Shown: positions 1-8,933 of the stretch, piece by piece
Layout: each line of letters begins with the position of its first letter
Numbering within the stretch: position 1 is the stretch's first letter
Assembly: GCF_009720775.1 (NCBI RefSeq)
Contig: NZ_WNKW01000003.1
Span: 188,028-252,027, forward strand
Reading direction: 5' to 3'
Length of the DNA stretch: 64,000 bases
Source: Pseudoduganella danionis
GTDB lineage: Bacteria > Pseudomonadota > Gammaproteobacteria > Burkholderiales > Burkholderiaceae_D
Translations under genes and position numbers: made by a program
Notes under the pieces: generated by a model
The model's input: the letters and a program-made list of their open reading frames with translations, nothing else
Database searches by the model: none
What the model was told of the DNA's origin: nothing

Positions 1-735
1 AGCGAACGTGCTGCGCCGCTGCAGGTCACGCACGTGGCGCAGTATCCGGCCACCACGCTGGGCTTCGATACGGCAGCCGGCGTTTCGCTCGGCACGGCAG
101 TCGACAGCATTCGTCAGGCGGCGCGTGAAATCGGCTTCCCGCCGTCTGTCACGCTGACCTTCCTCGGTGCTTCCGGCGCCTATCAGGCATCGCTGTCCAA
201 CCAGCTATGGCTGATACTGGCGGCAGTGGTGTGCGTGTACATCGTGCTGGGCGTGCTGTACGAAAGCTATATCCACCCGCTGACCATACTTTCGACGCTG
301 CCTTCGGCCGGTGTGGGCGCCTTGCTGGCGCTGCTGGTCAGCGGACAGGATCTGGGTGTGATCGGCATCATCGGCATCATCCTGCTGATCGGTATCGTCA
401 AGAAGAACGCCATCATGATGATCGACTTCGCCATCGAGGCCGAGCGCGAAGAAGGCAAGGCGCCGCGCGCAGCCATCCATCAGGCGGCGCTGCTGCGCTT
501 CCGGCCGATTCTGATGACCACACTGGCCGCGCTGTTCGCAGCCGTGCCGCTGATGCTGGGCTGGGGCGAGGGCGCCGAACTGCGCCGCCCACTGGGCCTG
601 GCCATCTTCGGTGGCCTGATCGTCAGCCAGTTACTCACGCTGTTCACCACGCCGGTGATCTATCTGGGCTTCGACAGCCTGGCGCGCCGCTTCGGCCGCG
701 GCAAGGCGGCTTTGCCTGAAGGCGGTGCCTCGTGA
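1..735 (+). CDS. mdtB: RND multidrug efflux permease, MdtB-type, C-terminal part
   Basis: The frame is open from the first base, so the gene begins upstream of the window and only about 244 C-terminal residues are present. They show the last part of the periplasmic porter region and the final transmembrane block of an inner-membrane RND proton/drug antiporter. The RND landmarks [14 protein letters not shown] and [13 protein letters not shown] are present, followed by [13 protein letters not shown] and a hydrophobic stretch ending in TTPVIY. The stop codon overlaps the GTG start of the next RND gene (GTGA), and a NodT-type outer-membrane factor follows. This is the arrangement of the MdtABC/MuxABC systems, in which two different RND permeases form a heterotrimer. 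The periplasmic adaptor (MdtA-like) is expected just upstream. Calling this one MdtB-like and the next MdtC-like rests on gene order; the substrate is unknown. Confidence 0.9.
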   Translation, partial: SERAAPLQVTHVAQYPATTLGFDTAAGVSLGTAVDSIRQAAREIGFPPSVTLTFLGASGAYQASLSNQLWLILAAVVCVYIVLGVLYESYIHPLTILSTLPSAGVGALLALLVSGQDLGVIGIIGIILLIGIVKKNAIMMIDFAIEAEREEGKAPRAAIHQAALLRFRPILMTTLAALFAAVPLMLGWGEGAELRRPLGLAIFGGLIVSQLLTLFTTPVIYLGFDSLARRFGRGKAALPEGGAS

Positions 736-3700
736 ACCTGTCGTCGCCCTTCGTCAAACGGCCCATCGCCACCGTCCTGCTGACCTGCGGGCTGGCGCTG
801 GCGGGCATAGGCGCGTTCTTCGTGCTGCCCGTGGCGCCGCTGCCGCAGGTGGACTTCCCCGTGATTTCGGTGAATGCCAATCTGCCCGGCGCCAGTCCTG
901 CCACCATGGCATCGAGCGTATCGACCCCGCTCGAGCGCCATCTGGGCGTGATTGCCGGCGTCAACGAAATGACGTCGCAATCGAATACGGGTTCGTCCAG
1001 CGTGACGCTGCAGTTCGATTTGAACCGCAACGTGGATGCGGTAGCGCGTGAAGTGCAGGCGGCGATCAACGCCAGCCGCGTCGATCTGCCGGCCACCTTG
1101 CGCAGCAATCCTACTTACCGCAAGGCGAATACCTCCGGCATGCCGGTGATGATTCTGGCCCTGACCTCCAAGACCAAGACGCCGGGCCAGATATTCGACG
1201 CCGTGTCGAATACGGTGCTGCAGCGCCTGTCGCAGGTAACGGGCGTAGGCGACGTGGAACTGGGCGGCAGTTCGCTGCCTGCCGTGCGGGTGGAACTCAA
1301 TCCGTATGCGCTCAACCGTTACGGCCTGGCTATGGAAGACGTGCGGGCGGCGATACAGGCTACCAATGCCAATCGTCCGCGTGGCGCGCTGCAGGGCAAT
1401 GGCCGCCGTTTGCAGATTTATACGGAATCGGCCCACGCCACGGGTGGCCGCAGTGCGGCCGACTACCGCAATCTGGTAGTGGGCTGGCGCAATGACACGG
1501 CGATCCGCCTGCAGGATGTGGCACAGGTGGTGGACGGGGTAGAGGACCAGAACAATCTGGGCCTGTTCAACGGCCAGCCGGCGATCGTGGTGATTTTGCG
1601 TTCGCAGGCGGGGGCGAATGTGATCGAGACCGTCGATAGCGTGCGTGCGCAATTGCCGCTGCTGCAGGCGCAACTGCCATCCGATGTGAAAATCGAAGTG
1701 GCATCGGACAGCACCAATTCGATCCGCTCCTCGCTGCATGAGATCGAAATCACGCTGGTGATCTCGGTGCTGCTGGTGGTGTTCGTGGTGAGCGTGTTCC
1801 TGCGCAGCCTGCGCGCCACCGTCGTGCCGGCCGTCGCCACCGTGGTGTCCCTGCTCGGTACTTTCGGCGTGATGTATCTGCTGGGCTTTAGCCTGAATAA
1901 TCTGTCGCTGATGGCGCTGACCGTGGCGACCGGTTTTGTGGTCGATGATGCGATCGTGGTGCTGGAAAATACCACGCGCCATATCGAGGCAGGCATGGAC
2001 CGCTTCAAGGCAGCGCTGCTGGGTGCACGCGAAGTGGGCTTTACGGTGCTGTCCATCAGCCTGTCGCTGATCGCCGTATTCATCCCGCTGCTGTTCATGG
2101 GTGGCCAGTTCGGCGCGCTGTTCAAGGAGTTTGCCATCACCTTGTCGGCGGCCGTGATGATTTCGCTGGTGGTGTCGCTGACTACCACGCCGATGATGTG
2201 CGCATGGCTGCTCAAGCCGGGCCAGACCCATGCTGCGCCGGGACCGATAGCGCGCTTCTTCGAGCGGGGTTTTAACGCCATCCTGAAGGGTTACGAGCAC
2301 AGTCTGGACTGGGCGCTGTCCAGCGTCTGGCTGGTGATGCTTAGTCTGGTGTTCGTGATCGGGCTGAATTTCTACCTGTTCGCTGCCATCCCCAAAGGTG
2401 GTTTCCCGCAGCAGGATACGGGACAGATCAGCGGCGGCATCCGCGCCGACCAGAGCATTTCGTTCCAGGCCATGCAGGGTAAGCTCAAGCAACTGGTCAA
2501 CATCATCAAGGATGATCCCGACGTGGCCACGGTGGTGGGCTTTACGGGGGGGCGGCGCGCCGGCGGCGGCTTCATGTTCATCAACCTGAAACCGGCCAGC
2601 CAGCGCACTGTGGCAGGGCAGGCCGTGATTGCCCGCCTGCGGCCCAAGCTGGCCAAGGTGACGGGCGTGAGCCTGTTCCTCAGTCCCGTGCAGGATTTGC
2701 GCGCTGGCGGACGGCAGGCCAATGCCAATTTCCAGTACACGCTGAAGAGCGACAATCAGGCTGACCTGAAGAAGTGGGCTAGCCGTCTGGCCGAGGCCAT
2801 GAAAACCCAGCCTGCACTGACGGATGTGGATACCGATCAGGCGGAAAACGGGGTGGAGACTTTCGTCACCATCGACAAGGCCAGCGCTTCGCGTCTGGGC
2901 CTGTCGGCCAAGGATATCGATAATGCGCTGTACAACAGCTTCGGCCAGCGGCAGGTAGCTACCATCTACAGTGAACTGAACCAGTATCACGTCATCATGG
3001 AAGTGCCGCGTGAATATGCCCGTAGCCCGGAAGCGCTGAAGGATGTGTATGTGCCGTCCAAAGGGCTGCCTGCGCCAAGTGCCAGCAATCCTAACGGTGC
3101 GCCGGTGGCGCAGACGGTGACCACCAGTGCCGGCGGCAAGACTACCACCACGGCCAGCACCACACCGGCCAATGTGGCGGCACCGGCCGTCAAGGATGCT
3201 TCGTCCGGTTCTGCGCTGAGCACCAAGGCCACGACCATGGTGCCGCTTTCGGCCGTCGCCACGTTTGCTGAAGGTTCGACGGCGACGGCCATCAACCATC
3301 AGGATGGCGAGCTGGCGACCACGATAGCTTTCAATCTGCAGCCGGGCAAGAGCCTGTCCGATGCGGCCGCACAGATCAAGGATGCGGAAGCGGAAATCGG
3401 CATGCCGACCAATGTACGCGGCAGCTTCCAGGGCTCGGCCAAGGCAGCGCAGGACAGCAACAAGTCGCTGCCGCTGCTGATTCTCGCCGCCGTGGTGGTG
3501 ATCTACATTGTGCTGGGCATACTGTACGAAAGTCTGGTGCACCCAGTCACCGTGCTGACCACCTTGCCCTCGGCCGGTGTGGGGGCCGTGCTGGCGCTGC
3601 TGATCTTCAAGATGGAGTTCTCGACGATTTCGCTGATCGGCATTTTCCTGCTGATCGGCATCGTCAAGAAGAACGCCATTCTGATTATCGATTTTGCACT

Positions 3701-4013
3701 GGAAGCCGAGCGTTCGCGCGGGCTGATGCCGCGTGAAGCCGTACGGGAAGCCTGTCTGCTGCGCTTCCGTCCTATCCTGATGACCACACTGGCGGCCGCA
3801 CTGGGCGCGCTGCCGCTGGCCATAGGCTTTGGCGAAGGTTCCGAATTGCGTCAGCCGCTGGGCGTGGCAATTATCGGCGGCCTGATTGCGAGCCAGATCC
3901 TGACGCTGCTGACCACACCTGTGGTCTATCTGCTGATGGACAAGCTGCGCCGCCGCAGCCCATCCGAACAACACCTGAGCCGCGTGCATGATGCGGCGCC
4001 GAGCACACCATGA
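732..4013 (+). CDS. mdtC: RND multidrug efflux permease, MdtC-type
   Basis: This is a complete 1093-residue RND permease using a GTG start that overlaps the previous stop. The N-terminus has the family signature [21 protein letters not shown]4 carries the proton-relay Asp pair in [13 protein letters not shown], and the C-terminal half carries [19 protein letters not shown] and [19 protein letters not shown]. It is the second permease of a tandem MdtB/MdtC-like pair and overlaps the outer-membrane factor gene by ATGA, so the three are translationally coupled. Length is unusual: MdtC proteins are about 1025 residues. The excess lies at about residues 774-836, an Ala/Thr/Ser/Pro-rich low-complexity segment just before [11 protein letters not shown]. 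By family topology this should be a surface loop of the periplasmic docking or porter region. The substrate cannot be predicted. Confidence 0.94.
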   Translation: MNLSSPFVKRPIATVLLTCGLALAGIGAFFVLPVAPLPQVDFPVISVNANLPGASPATMASSVSTPLERHLGVIAGVNEMTSQSNTGSSSVTLQFDLNRNVDAVAREVQAAINASRVDLPATLRSNPTYRKANTSGMPVMILALTSKTKTPGQIFDAVSNTVLQRLSQVTGVGDVELGGSSLPAVRVELNPYALNRYGLAMEDVRAAIQATNANRPRGALQGNGRRLQIYTESAHATGGRSAADYRNLVVGWRNDTAIRLQDVAQVVDGVEDQNNLGLFNGQPAIVVILRSQAGANVIETVDSVRAQLPLLQAQLPSDVKIEVASDSTNSIRSSLHEIEITLVISVLLVVFVVSVFLRSLRATVVPAVATVVSLLGTFGVMYLLGFSLNNLSLMALTVATGFVVDDAIVVLENTTRHIEAGMDRFKAALLGAREVGFTVLSISLSLIAVFIPLLFMGGQFGALFKEFAITLSAAVMISLVVSLTTTPMMCAWLLKPGQTHAAPGPIARFFERGFNAILKGYEHSLDWALSSVWLVMLSLVFVIGLNFYLFAAIPKGGFPQQDTGQISGGIRADQSISFQAMQGKLKQLVNIIKDDPDVATVVGFTGGRRAGGGFMFINLKPASQRTVAGQAVIARLRPKLAKVTGVSLFLSPVQDLRAGGRQANANFQYTLKSDNQADLKKWASRLAEAMKTQPALTDVDTDQAENGVETFVTIDKASASRLGLSAKDIDNALYNSFGQRQVATIYSELNQYHVIMEVPREYARSPEALKDVYVPSKGLPAPSASNPNGAPVAQTVTTSAGGKTTTTASTTPANVAAPAVKDASSGSALSTKATTMVPLSAVATFAEGSTATAINHQDGELATTIAFNLQPGKSLSDAAAQIKDAEAEIGMPTNVRGSFQGSAKAAQDSNKSLPLLILAAVVVIYIVLGILYESLVHPVTVLTTLPSAGVGAVLALLIFKMEFSTISLIGIFLLIGIVKKNAILIIDFALEAERSRGLMPREAVREACLLRFRPILMTTLAAALGALPLAIGFGEGSELRQPLGVAIIGGLIASQILTLLTTPVVYLLMDKLRRRSPSEQHLSRVHDAAPSTP

Positions 4014-5446
4014 GCCTACACACTACTACTCTCCGTTTAACTTCAATGGCGCTGGCCGTGCTGGCAGCCTTGCTGGCCAGCGGCTGCGCTGTGACGCCGG
4101 TCTACCACACGGCCAGTACGCCGCAACCGGCAGCCTACAAGGAAGCCGCCAGTACCGCGGAAAAGACTGCTGCCGGCTGGACCGAAGCGGTACCGGCCGA
4201 TATGCTGGAACGCGGCCCATGGTGGCAGCTCTTCGCTGATCCCGTGCTGGACCAGCTGGCTGCCAGCATCGAGGTATCCAACCAGAACGTGGCCGCAGCG
4301 GCGGCCAACTATGCGCAGGCGAGGGCGCTGGTGCAGCAGCAGCGCGCCAGCCTGTTCCCCAGCGTGAGCCTGACGGCCAGCGATACGCGCTCGGGCGGTG
4401 GCGACAAGACCCCGACGGCCAATCAGTACCGCGCCAGCATAGGCGCTAGCTGGGAGCCCGATATCTGGGGCAAGCTCGGTGCCGGCGTAGACAATGCGCA
4501 GGCCAGTTTGCAGATCAGCGCCGCCGAACTGGCGGCAGCGCGATTGTCGTCGCAAGGCGAACTGGCCACCAACTATTTCTCGCTGCGCCAGACCGATGCC
4601 CAGAAAGCGCTGCTGGACGCCACGGTGGAAGGCTATGCGCGCGTTCTGCAGATTACCAAAAACCGCTTCGACGCAGGGCTGGCCGCACGTTCCGATCTGC
4701 TGCAGGCTGAGACCCAGCTGGCCAATGCCCGTATCGACCAACTGACACTGACGCGCCAGCGCGCCACACTGGAACATGCGATCGCCGTTTTACTGGGCAA
4801 GGCCGCCAGCGATTTCAGCCTGCCAGCGGCCGAATGGAAAGTGGTGGTGCCCGATGTGCCGGCCGGTGTGCCATCCACACTGCTGCAGCGCCGCCCTGAT
4901 ATCGCCGCCGCCGAGCGACGCGTGGCGGCGGCCAATGCGCAGATCGGCATCGCCCGCAGTGCCTACTTCCCGTCGCTCAATCTGACCGGTAGTTATGGCT
5001 ATGCGGCAGCCAGTTCGGCGGGGCTGTTCAATGCGTCCAACAATCTGTGGTCGCTCGGCCTGTCGGCGGCGCAGACGCTGTTCGATGCCGGCGCGACCAA
5101 GGCACGGGTGGCCGGTGCCGAAGCCCAGCGTGATGCCGCCATTGCCCAGTATCGCCAGAGCGTGCTGGCGGCGTTTGCCGATGTGGAGAACCAGTTGGCC
5201 GCCACCCGTGTGCTGGCGCAGCAGCAGGATTTGCGCAAGGCGGCATCGGCTGCGGCAGATCAGGTGGAAGCGCAGATGCTGAACCGCTACCGCGCGGGGC
5301 AGGTCAGCTACAGCGAGGTGGTGACGGCGCAGAATACGGCGCTGACGGCGCGCCGTGCGCTGGTGCAGGCGCAGGCCGACCGCCAGACGACTGCCATCGC
5401 GCTGATCCAGTCGCTAGGCGGCGGCTGGCACGTGCCGGCGCCATAG
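4010..5446 (+). CDS. Outer-membrane efflux lipoprotein, OprM/NodT family
   Basis: A 478-residue outer-membrane channel of the TolC/OprM family. The N-terminus is a lipoprotein signal peptide with lipobox LLASGC, so the mature protein starts at a lipidated Cys near residue 26. The family fingerprint is visible: two repeated halves with long Ala/Gln-rich helices, PWWQLFADPVLDQL near the start, RASIGASWEPDIWG, LLQRRPDIAAAERRVAAANAQIGIARSAYFPSL in pieces across residues 290-330, and YRAGQVSYSEVVTAQ towards the end. It would trimerise to form the exit duct for the two RND permeases encoded immediately upstream, with which it shares a 4-base overlap. A stem-loop follows 12 bases after the stop and may end the operon transcript. 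Confidence 0.93.
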   Translation: MSLHTTTLRLTSMALAVLAALLASGCAVTPVYHTASTPQPAAYKEAASTAEKTAAGWTEAVPADMLERGPWWQLFADPVLDQLAASIEVSNQNVAAAAANYAQARALVQQQRASLFPSVSLTASDTRSGGGDKTPTANQYRASIGASWEPDIWGKLGAGVDNAQASLQISAAELAAARLSSQGELATNYFSLRQTDAQKALLDATVEGYARVLQITKNRFDAGLAARSDLLQAETQLANARIDQLTLTRQRATLEHAIAVLLGKAASDFSLPAAEWKVVVPDVPAGVPSTLLQRRPDIAAAERRVAAANAQIGIARSAYFPSLNLTGSYGYAAASSAGLFNASNNLWSLGLSAAQTLFDAGATKARVAGAEAQRDAAIAQYRQSVLAAFADVENQLAATRVLAQQQDLRKAASAAADQVEAQMLNRYRAGQVSYSEVVTAQNTALTARRALVQAQADRQTTAIALIQSLGGGWHVPAP

Positions 5447-5458
5447 GCCGGAGGGCGA

Positions 5459-5485
5459 ATTTCTGGCCGCAAAGCGGCTAGAAAT
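5459..5485 (+). terminator. Stem-loop after the efflux operon
   Basis: A 12-bp stem (ATTTCTGGCCGC with GCGGCTAGAAAT, one G-U pair) closes an AAA loop. It lies just after the outer-membrane-factor stop. No T-run follows, so it is a possible rho-independent terminator or a 3'-end stabiliser only. Confidence 0.45.
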
Positions 5486-5568
5486 CAGGCTTTGCGGGCT
5501 TAAAAAGACCACTCATTCGGCGCAAGAAGGAATATACTCCCGCCAGAACTTAAACCGGGGTATAAATC

Positions 5569-7707
5569 TTGTTAAAACATCTGCTATTACCCGCTGCACT
5601 GCTAAGCGCATTTGCGGCACAGGCCGACGAAGGCCAGTGGCAACCCTACCAACTGCCACAGTTGAAATCCGAATTGAAGCGCGTCGGCATCACGATTCCG
5701 GCCGAAAAACTGGCCGATCTGTCCAAGCACCCTATGAGCGCCATCGTTTCGCTGGGCGGCTGCTCGGCTTCGTTCGTGTCCGACGCCGGTCTGGTGGTGA
5801 CTAACCACCACTGCGCTTATGGCGCCATCCAGCGCAATGCGACGCCCGAACACAATTACATCGTTGATGGCTTTTTAGCCAAGACCCGTGCAGAAGAACT
5901 GCCGGGCGGTCCGAACACGCTGGTGTATGTGACCGATAAAGTAGAAAACGTGACCGAGCGCGTGCTGAAGGACGTCAAGCCCGGCATGTCGGGCAAGCAG
6001 CGGCACGAAGCCGTGGATAAAGCCATCAAGGCCCTGATCGCCGAATGCGAAAGCGATAAGTTCTATCGCTGCTCGGTGCCGGCCTTCCACCGTGGCCTTG
6101 AGTACTACCGTATCCGCCAGATGATGATCCGCGACGTGCGTCTGGTGTACGCGCCGGCCGACATGATCGGCAATTTCGGTGGTGATATCGACAACTATGA
6201 ATGGCCACGTCAGGGCGGCGATTACTCCTTCCTGCGCGCCTATGTGGGCAAGGATGGCCGTCCGGCTGATCCGTCGCCGGACAACGTGCCGTATCACTCG
6301 AAAGATTTTCTGGTGGTGTCGGCGGCAGGCCTGAAGAATGGTGATCCGGTGCTGCTGGCCGGTTATCCGGGCCGCACCAGCCGCTACAAGCTACCGTCGG
6401 AAATCCGTGCAGCGCGTGACGCCGCCTATCCGGCCCGTGTGGCCGAGATACAGGCCGATCTGGACGTGATTGCTGCCGCCACCAAAGGCAATGCTGCCGC
6501 TGCCGTACGCTACGCCAGCGTCGACAAGAGCATGAACAACGTGATGAAGAAGACCCAGGGTCTGCTGGACGGCTTCGCACGCAAGGACATCGCTGCCATC
6601 AAGGATGTGCAGGATGCCGAGTTCCGCGCATGGTATGGCAAACAGCCTAACGTGTCGAAGACCCTGCTGGCCGAACTCGATAGCGTGATCGCGGCCGATC
6701 TGGCCCTGAGCGACGAAGAATTCGGCTACAGCGTGGCCACCACTTCGGACCTGCTGAAGAGCGCCATTACGCTCAACCGTCTGGCACGCGAAAGCGCCAA
6801 GCCGGATGGCGAACGCGAATCGGGCTACCAGCAGCGTGACCTGAGCTTCATCAAGGCCCGTCTGAACCGTCTGGAACAGTCGTTTGTGGCCAGCGTGGAT
6901 CAGGCCCGCTTTGCGGCGGCCCTGCAGCGCTATGCCAAGCTGCCGAAGTCCATGCACGTGACGGATCTGGACAGCCTGCTGCCGGCGGTCGATGCCGTGC
7001 CAGCCCTGTACACCCGCACGGAACTGGGCGACACCGCCAAGCGTCTGGCATGGGTGGGCAAGGATGCTGCCGCCATCAGCGCTGCGGACGACGCTTTCGT
7101 TCAACTGGCGATCAAGCTTGATGGCGTAACCCAGTCGCTCAAAGAGCGCCGCAAGGAGCTCGATGGCAATCTGGAACGCGTGATCCCGCAATACATGCAG
7201 GCCGTGATCGCGTGGAAGAAATCGCAAGGCAAGCCAGTTTACCCTGACGCGAATTCGACCCTGCGCGTGACCTATGGCACGGTATCGCCATACTCGCCGA
7301 AAGACGGCATCACCAAAGGCCCGTTCACTACGGTGGAAGGCATCGTCGAGAAGCACACGGGTAAGGATCCGTTCAACGCGCCGCAGAAGCTGCTCGATGC
7401 CATCAAGGCCAAGCGCTACGGTCAGTTCAAGGATGCTGTGCTGGGCACCGTGCCGGTCGATTTCCTGACCAGTGCCGATACTACGGGCGGCAATTCCGGT
7501 TCGGCGGTGATGAACCGCAAGGGCGAACTGGTGGGCCTGAACTTCGATTCGACCTATGAATCGATTACCAAGGACTGGTACTTCGACACGGCCATCACGC
7601 GCGCCATCCACATGGATATCCGCTATATGCTGTGGGTGATGAGTGAAGTCGATCACGCTGACAACGTGCTCAAGGAAATGACCATCAAATATCCGGCCAA
7701 AAAGTGA
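5569..7707 (+). CDS. S46-family dipeptidyl-peptidase (DPP7/DPP11-like)
   Basis: A 712-residue secreted serine exopeptidase that would remove dipeptides from peptide N-termini in the periplasm. The start is a TTG, chosen because it directly precedes a signal peptide (MLKHLLLPAALLSAFAAQA, cleavage after AQA at residue 19). The S46 chymotrypsin-like catalytic elements are present: TNHHCAYGAIQ with the catalytic His at about residue 81, GGDIDNYEWPR with the expected Asp, and TTGGNSGSAVMN with the nucleophile Ser643. Length matches the family (about 710-720). The S1 specificity position lies 18 residues after the catalytic Ser in characterised enzymes (Gly in DPP7, Arg in DPP11); here residue 661 is Ser (LNFDSTYE), so the substrate preference is uncertain. 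The next gene starts within the stop codon (TGATG). Confidence 0.92.
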   Translation: MLKHLLLPAALLSAFAAQADEGQWQPYQLPQLKSELKRVGITIPAEKLADLSKHPMSAIVSLGGCSASFVSDAGLVVTNHHCAYGAIQRNATPEHNYIVDGFLAKTRAEELPGGPNTLVYVTDKVENVTERVLKDVKPGMSGKQRHEAVDKAIKALIAECESDKFYRCSVPAFHRGLEYYRIRQMMIRDVRLVYAPADMIGNFGGDIDNYEWPRQGGDYSFLRAYVGKDGRPADPSPDNVPYHSKDFLVVSAAGLKNGDPVLLAGYPGRTSRYKLPSEIRAARDAAYPARVAEIQADLDVIAAATKGNAAAAVRYASVDKSMNNVMKKTQGLLDGFARKDIAAIKDVQDAEFRAWYGKQPNVSKTLLAELDSVIAADLALSDEEFGYSVATTSDLLKSAITLNRLARESAKPDGERESGYQQRDLSFIKARLNRLEQSFVASVDQARFAAALQRYAKLPKSMHVTDLDSLLPAVDAVPALYTRTELGDTAKRLAWVGKDAAAISAADDAFVQLAIKLDGVTQSLKERRKELDGNLERVIPQYMQAVIAWKKSQGKPVYPDANSTLRVTYGTVSPYSPKDGITKGPFTTVEGIVEKHTGKDPFNAPQKLLDAIKAKRYGQFKDAVLGTVPVDFLTSADTTGGNSGSAVMNRKGELVGLNFDSTYESITKDWYFDTAITRAIHMDIRYMLWVMSEVDHADNVLKEMTIKYPAKK

Positions 7708-8348
7708 TGGAGCAACTTGCTGTTCTGCTGGGAGTCGCCTACACGCCATGGAAACTGGCGGGACTGGCGACGACCCCGCTGGAGCTGCTGTCCTTCCTGC
7801 TGTCCGTGGCCACGGTGTGGTTCAACATCCGCCAGTCCCACTGGGGCTGGCTGTTTGCCATCATCTCTTCGGCCACCTACGGGCTGGTGTTCTTCGGTTC
7901 GCGCCTGTATGGTGACATGGGGCTGCAGCTAGTGTTTATCAGCGTCTCGATCTATGGCTGGTATCAGTGGCTGCATGGCGACGATAGCCATGAACGGCTG
8001 CCAGTGACGGAGCTGAGCACGCGCGGGCGCTACATCGCTGCGGCAGCATGGCTGGGTGGCTTTGCCGTACTGGCGTGGTTCCTCAAGTCGTACACCGATA
8101 CCGATGTACCGAATTCCGACGGCTTCTTGACGGCCGGCAGTCTGGTAGGCCAGTTACTGCTGTCGCGCAAGAAGATCGAGAACTGGCATGTGTGGATCAT
8201 CGTCGATGTGCTGTATGTGGCGCTGTATCTGCACAAGCATCTGGTGCTGACGGCGATACTGTATGCCGTGTTTGTCGGCATGGCGGTGCTGGGTCTGCGC
8301 GCATGGCGCGGCGACGTACCGGCCAGTGGCCGCATGGCGCTGGAATGA
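7707..8348 (+). CDS. pnuC: PnuC-family vitamin transporter (possible PnuT)
   Basis: A 213-residue inner-membrane protein with about seven hydrophobic segments, matching PnuC/PnuT-type facilitators of nicotinamide riboside, thiamine or riboflavin. Family features include SVATVWFNIRQSHWGW near the N-terminus, SIYGWYQWLHG in the middle and KKIENWHVWIIVDVLYVALY towards the C-terminus. The start is taken at the ATG that shares its A with the peptidase stop; a GTG three bases earlier is an alternative. The gene overlaps by ATGA with a P-loop kinase. PnuC transporters work by diffusion coupled to phosphorylation of the substrate inside the cell, so the kinase is a natural partner. The substrate is unproven. 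The convergent TonB receptor is under a TPP riboswitch, which favours thiamine (PnuT), while the NadR-like kinase would favour nicotinamide riboside. Confidence 0.88.
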   Translation: MEQLAVLLGVAYTPWKLAGLATTPLELLSFLLSVATVWFNIRQSHWGWLFAIISSATYGLVFFGSRLYGDMGLQLVFISVSIYGWYQWLHGDDSHERLPVTELSTRGRYIAAAAWLGGFAVLAWFLKSYTDTDVPNSDGFLTAGSLVGQLLLSRKKIENWHVWIIVDVLYVALYLHKHLVLTAILYAVFVGMAVLGLRAWRGDVPASGRMALE

Positions 8349-8866
8349 GGGCGGCCACGCCGCTGCGCATTGCCATCCTGGGCGCAGCATCCTCCGGCAA
8401 ATCCACGCTGTCGGCAGCGCTGGCCCAGCGTTACCAGACCGTGTGGGTGCCGGAATACCTGCGCGAGTTCGTCGATGTGCAGGGCAGGGTGCCGCGCTCG
8501 GAAGACCAGTTCCACATCGCCAGCACCCAGCGTGCACGCGAGGAGCTGGCCGCTGGCCGCGCCCACAAATATCTTTTTTGCGACACCACGCCGCTGATGA
8601 CGCTGATCTACAGCCGTTACTATTTCGGCGGCGAAGATGCATCGCTGGCTGCGCTGGCGGCCAGCCACCAGCAGGATTACGATCTGACGCTGGTCACGGC
8701 GGCCGATATTCCATGGGTGGCCGATGGGCTGATGCGCGAATGCCCCGAGGTCAGCGTGACCATCAACCGCATGCTGCTGGACGAACTGGCAGCCCGTGCA
8801 ATCCCTTATCTGCTAGTGTCGGGCGATCCCGGCCAACGACTTTCTCAAGTAGCGCAGCATCTATGA
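8345..8866 (+). CDS. NadR-like P-loop kinase (ribosylnicotinamide- or vitamin-kinase-like)
   Basis: A 173-residue cytosolic kinase resembling the C-terminal AAA_28 kinase domain of NadR, without the NadR adenylyltransferase or HTH domains. Walker A is GAASSGKST at about residues 14-22. VPEYLREFVD follows about 20 residues later, as in NadR kinases (the E-Y-x-R-E segment), and FCDTTPLMTLIYSRYYFG carries the Walker-B-like Asp. Translation is coupled to the PnuC-family gene by an ATGA overlap. Its likely role is to phosphorylate and trap the vitamin imported by that transporter. Nicotinamide riboside is the family substrate. Because the facing receptor is TPP-regulated, thiamine cannot be excluded. 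Confidence 0.82.
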   Translation: MRAATPLRIAILGAASSGKSTLSAALAQRYQTVWVPEYLREFVDVQGRVPRSEDQFHIASTQRAREELAAGRAHKYLFCDTTPLMTLIYSRYYFGGEDASLAALAASHQQDYDLTLVTAADIPWVADGLMRECPEVSVTINRMLLDELAARAIPYLLVSGDPGQRLSQVAQHL

Positions 8867-8888
8867 AGTGACGAATAGTACGCGATTT

Positions 8889-8924
8889 GGCACGCGCAGC
8901 GAAAAATGTAACGCTGCGCGTGCC
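8889..8924. terminator. Bidirectional hairpin between convergent kinase and TonB receptor genes
   Basis: A perfect 13-bp inverted repeat (GGCACGCGCAGCG and CGCTGCGCGTGCC) with a 10-base A-rich loop lies between two convergent stop codons. On the plus strand it is followed within a few bases by TTTT. It could terminate both transcripts. Confidence 0.75.
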
Positions 8925-8933
8925 GGTCCTGTT

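Noticed and set aside
660..3989. Very long open frame on the minus strand opposite the second RND permease (1109 codons)
   Set aside because: It mirrors a complete RND gene with all family motifs, its composition (His, Arg, Gln, Ala) is that of a GC-rich antisense shadow, and no domain is recognisable.
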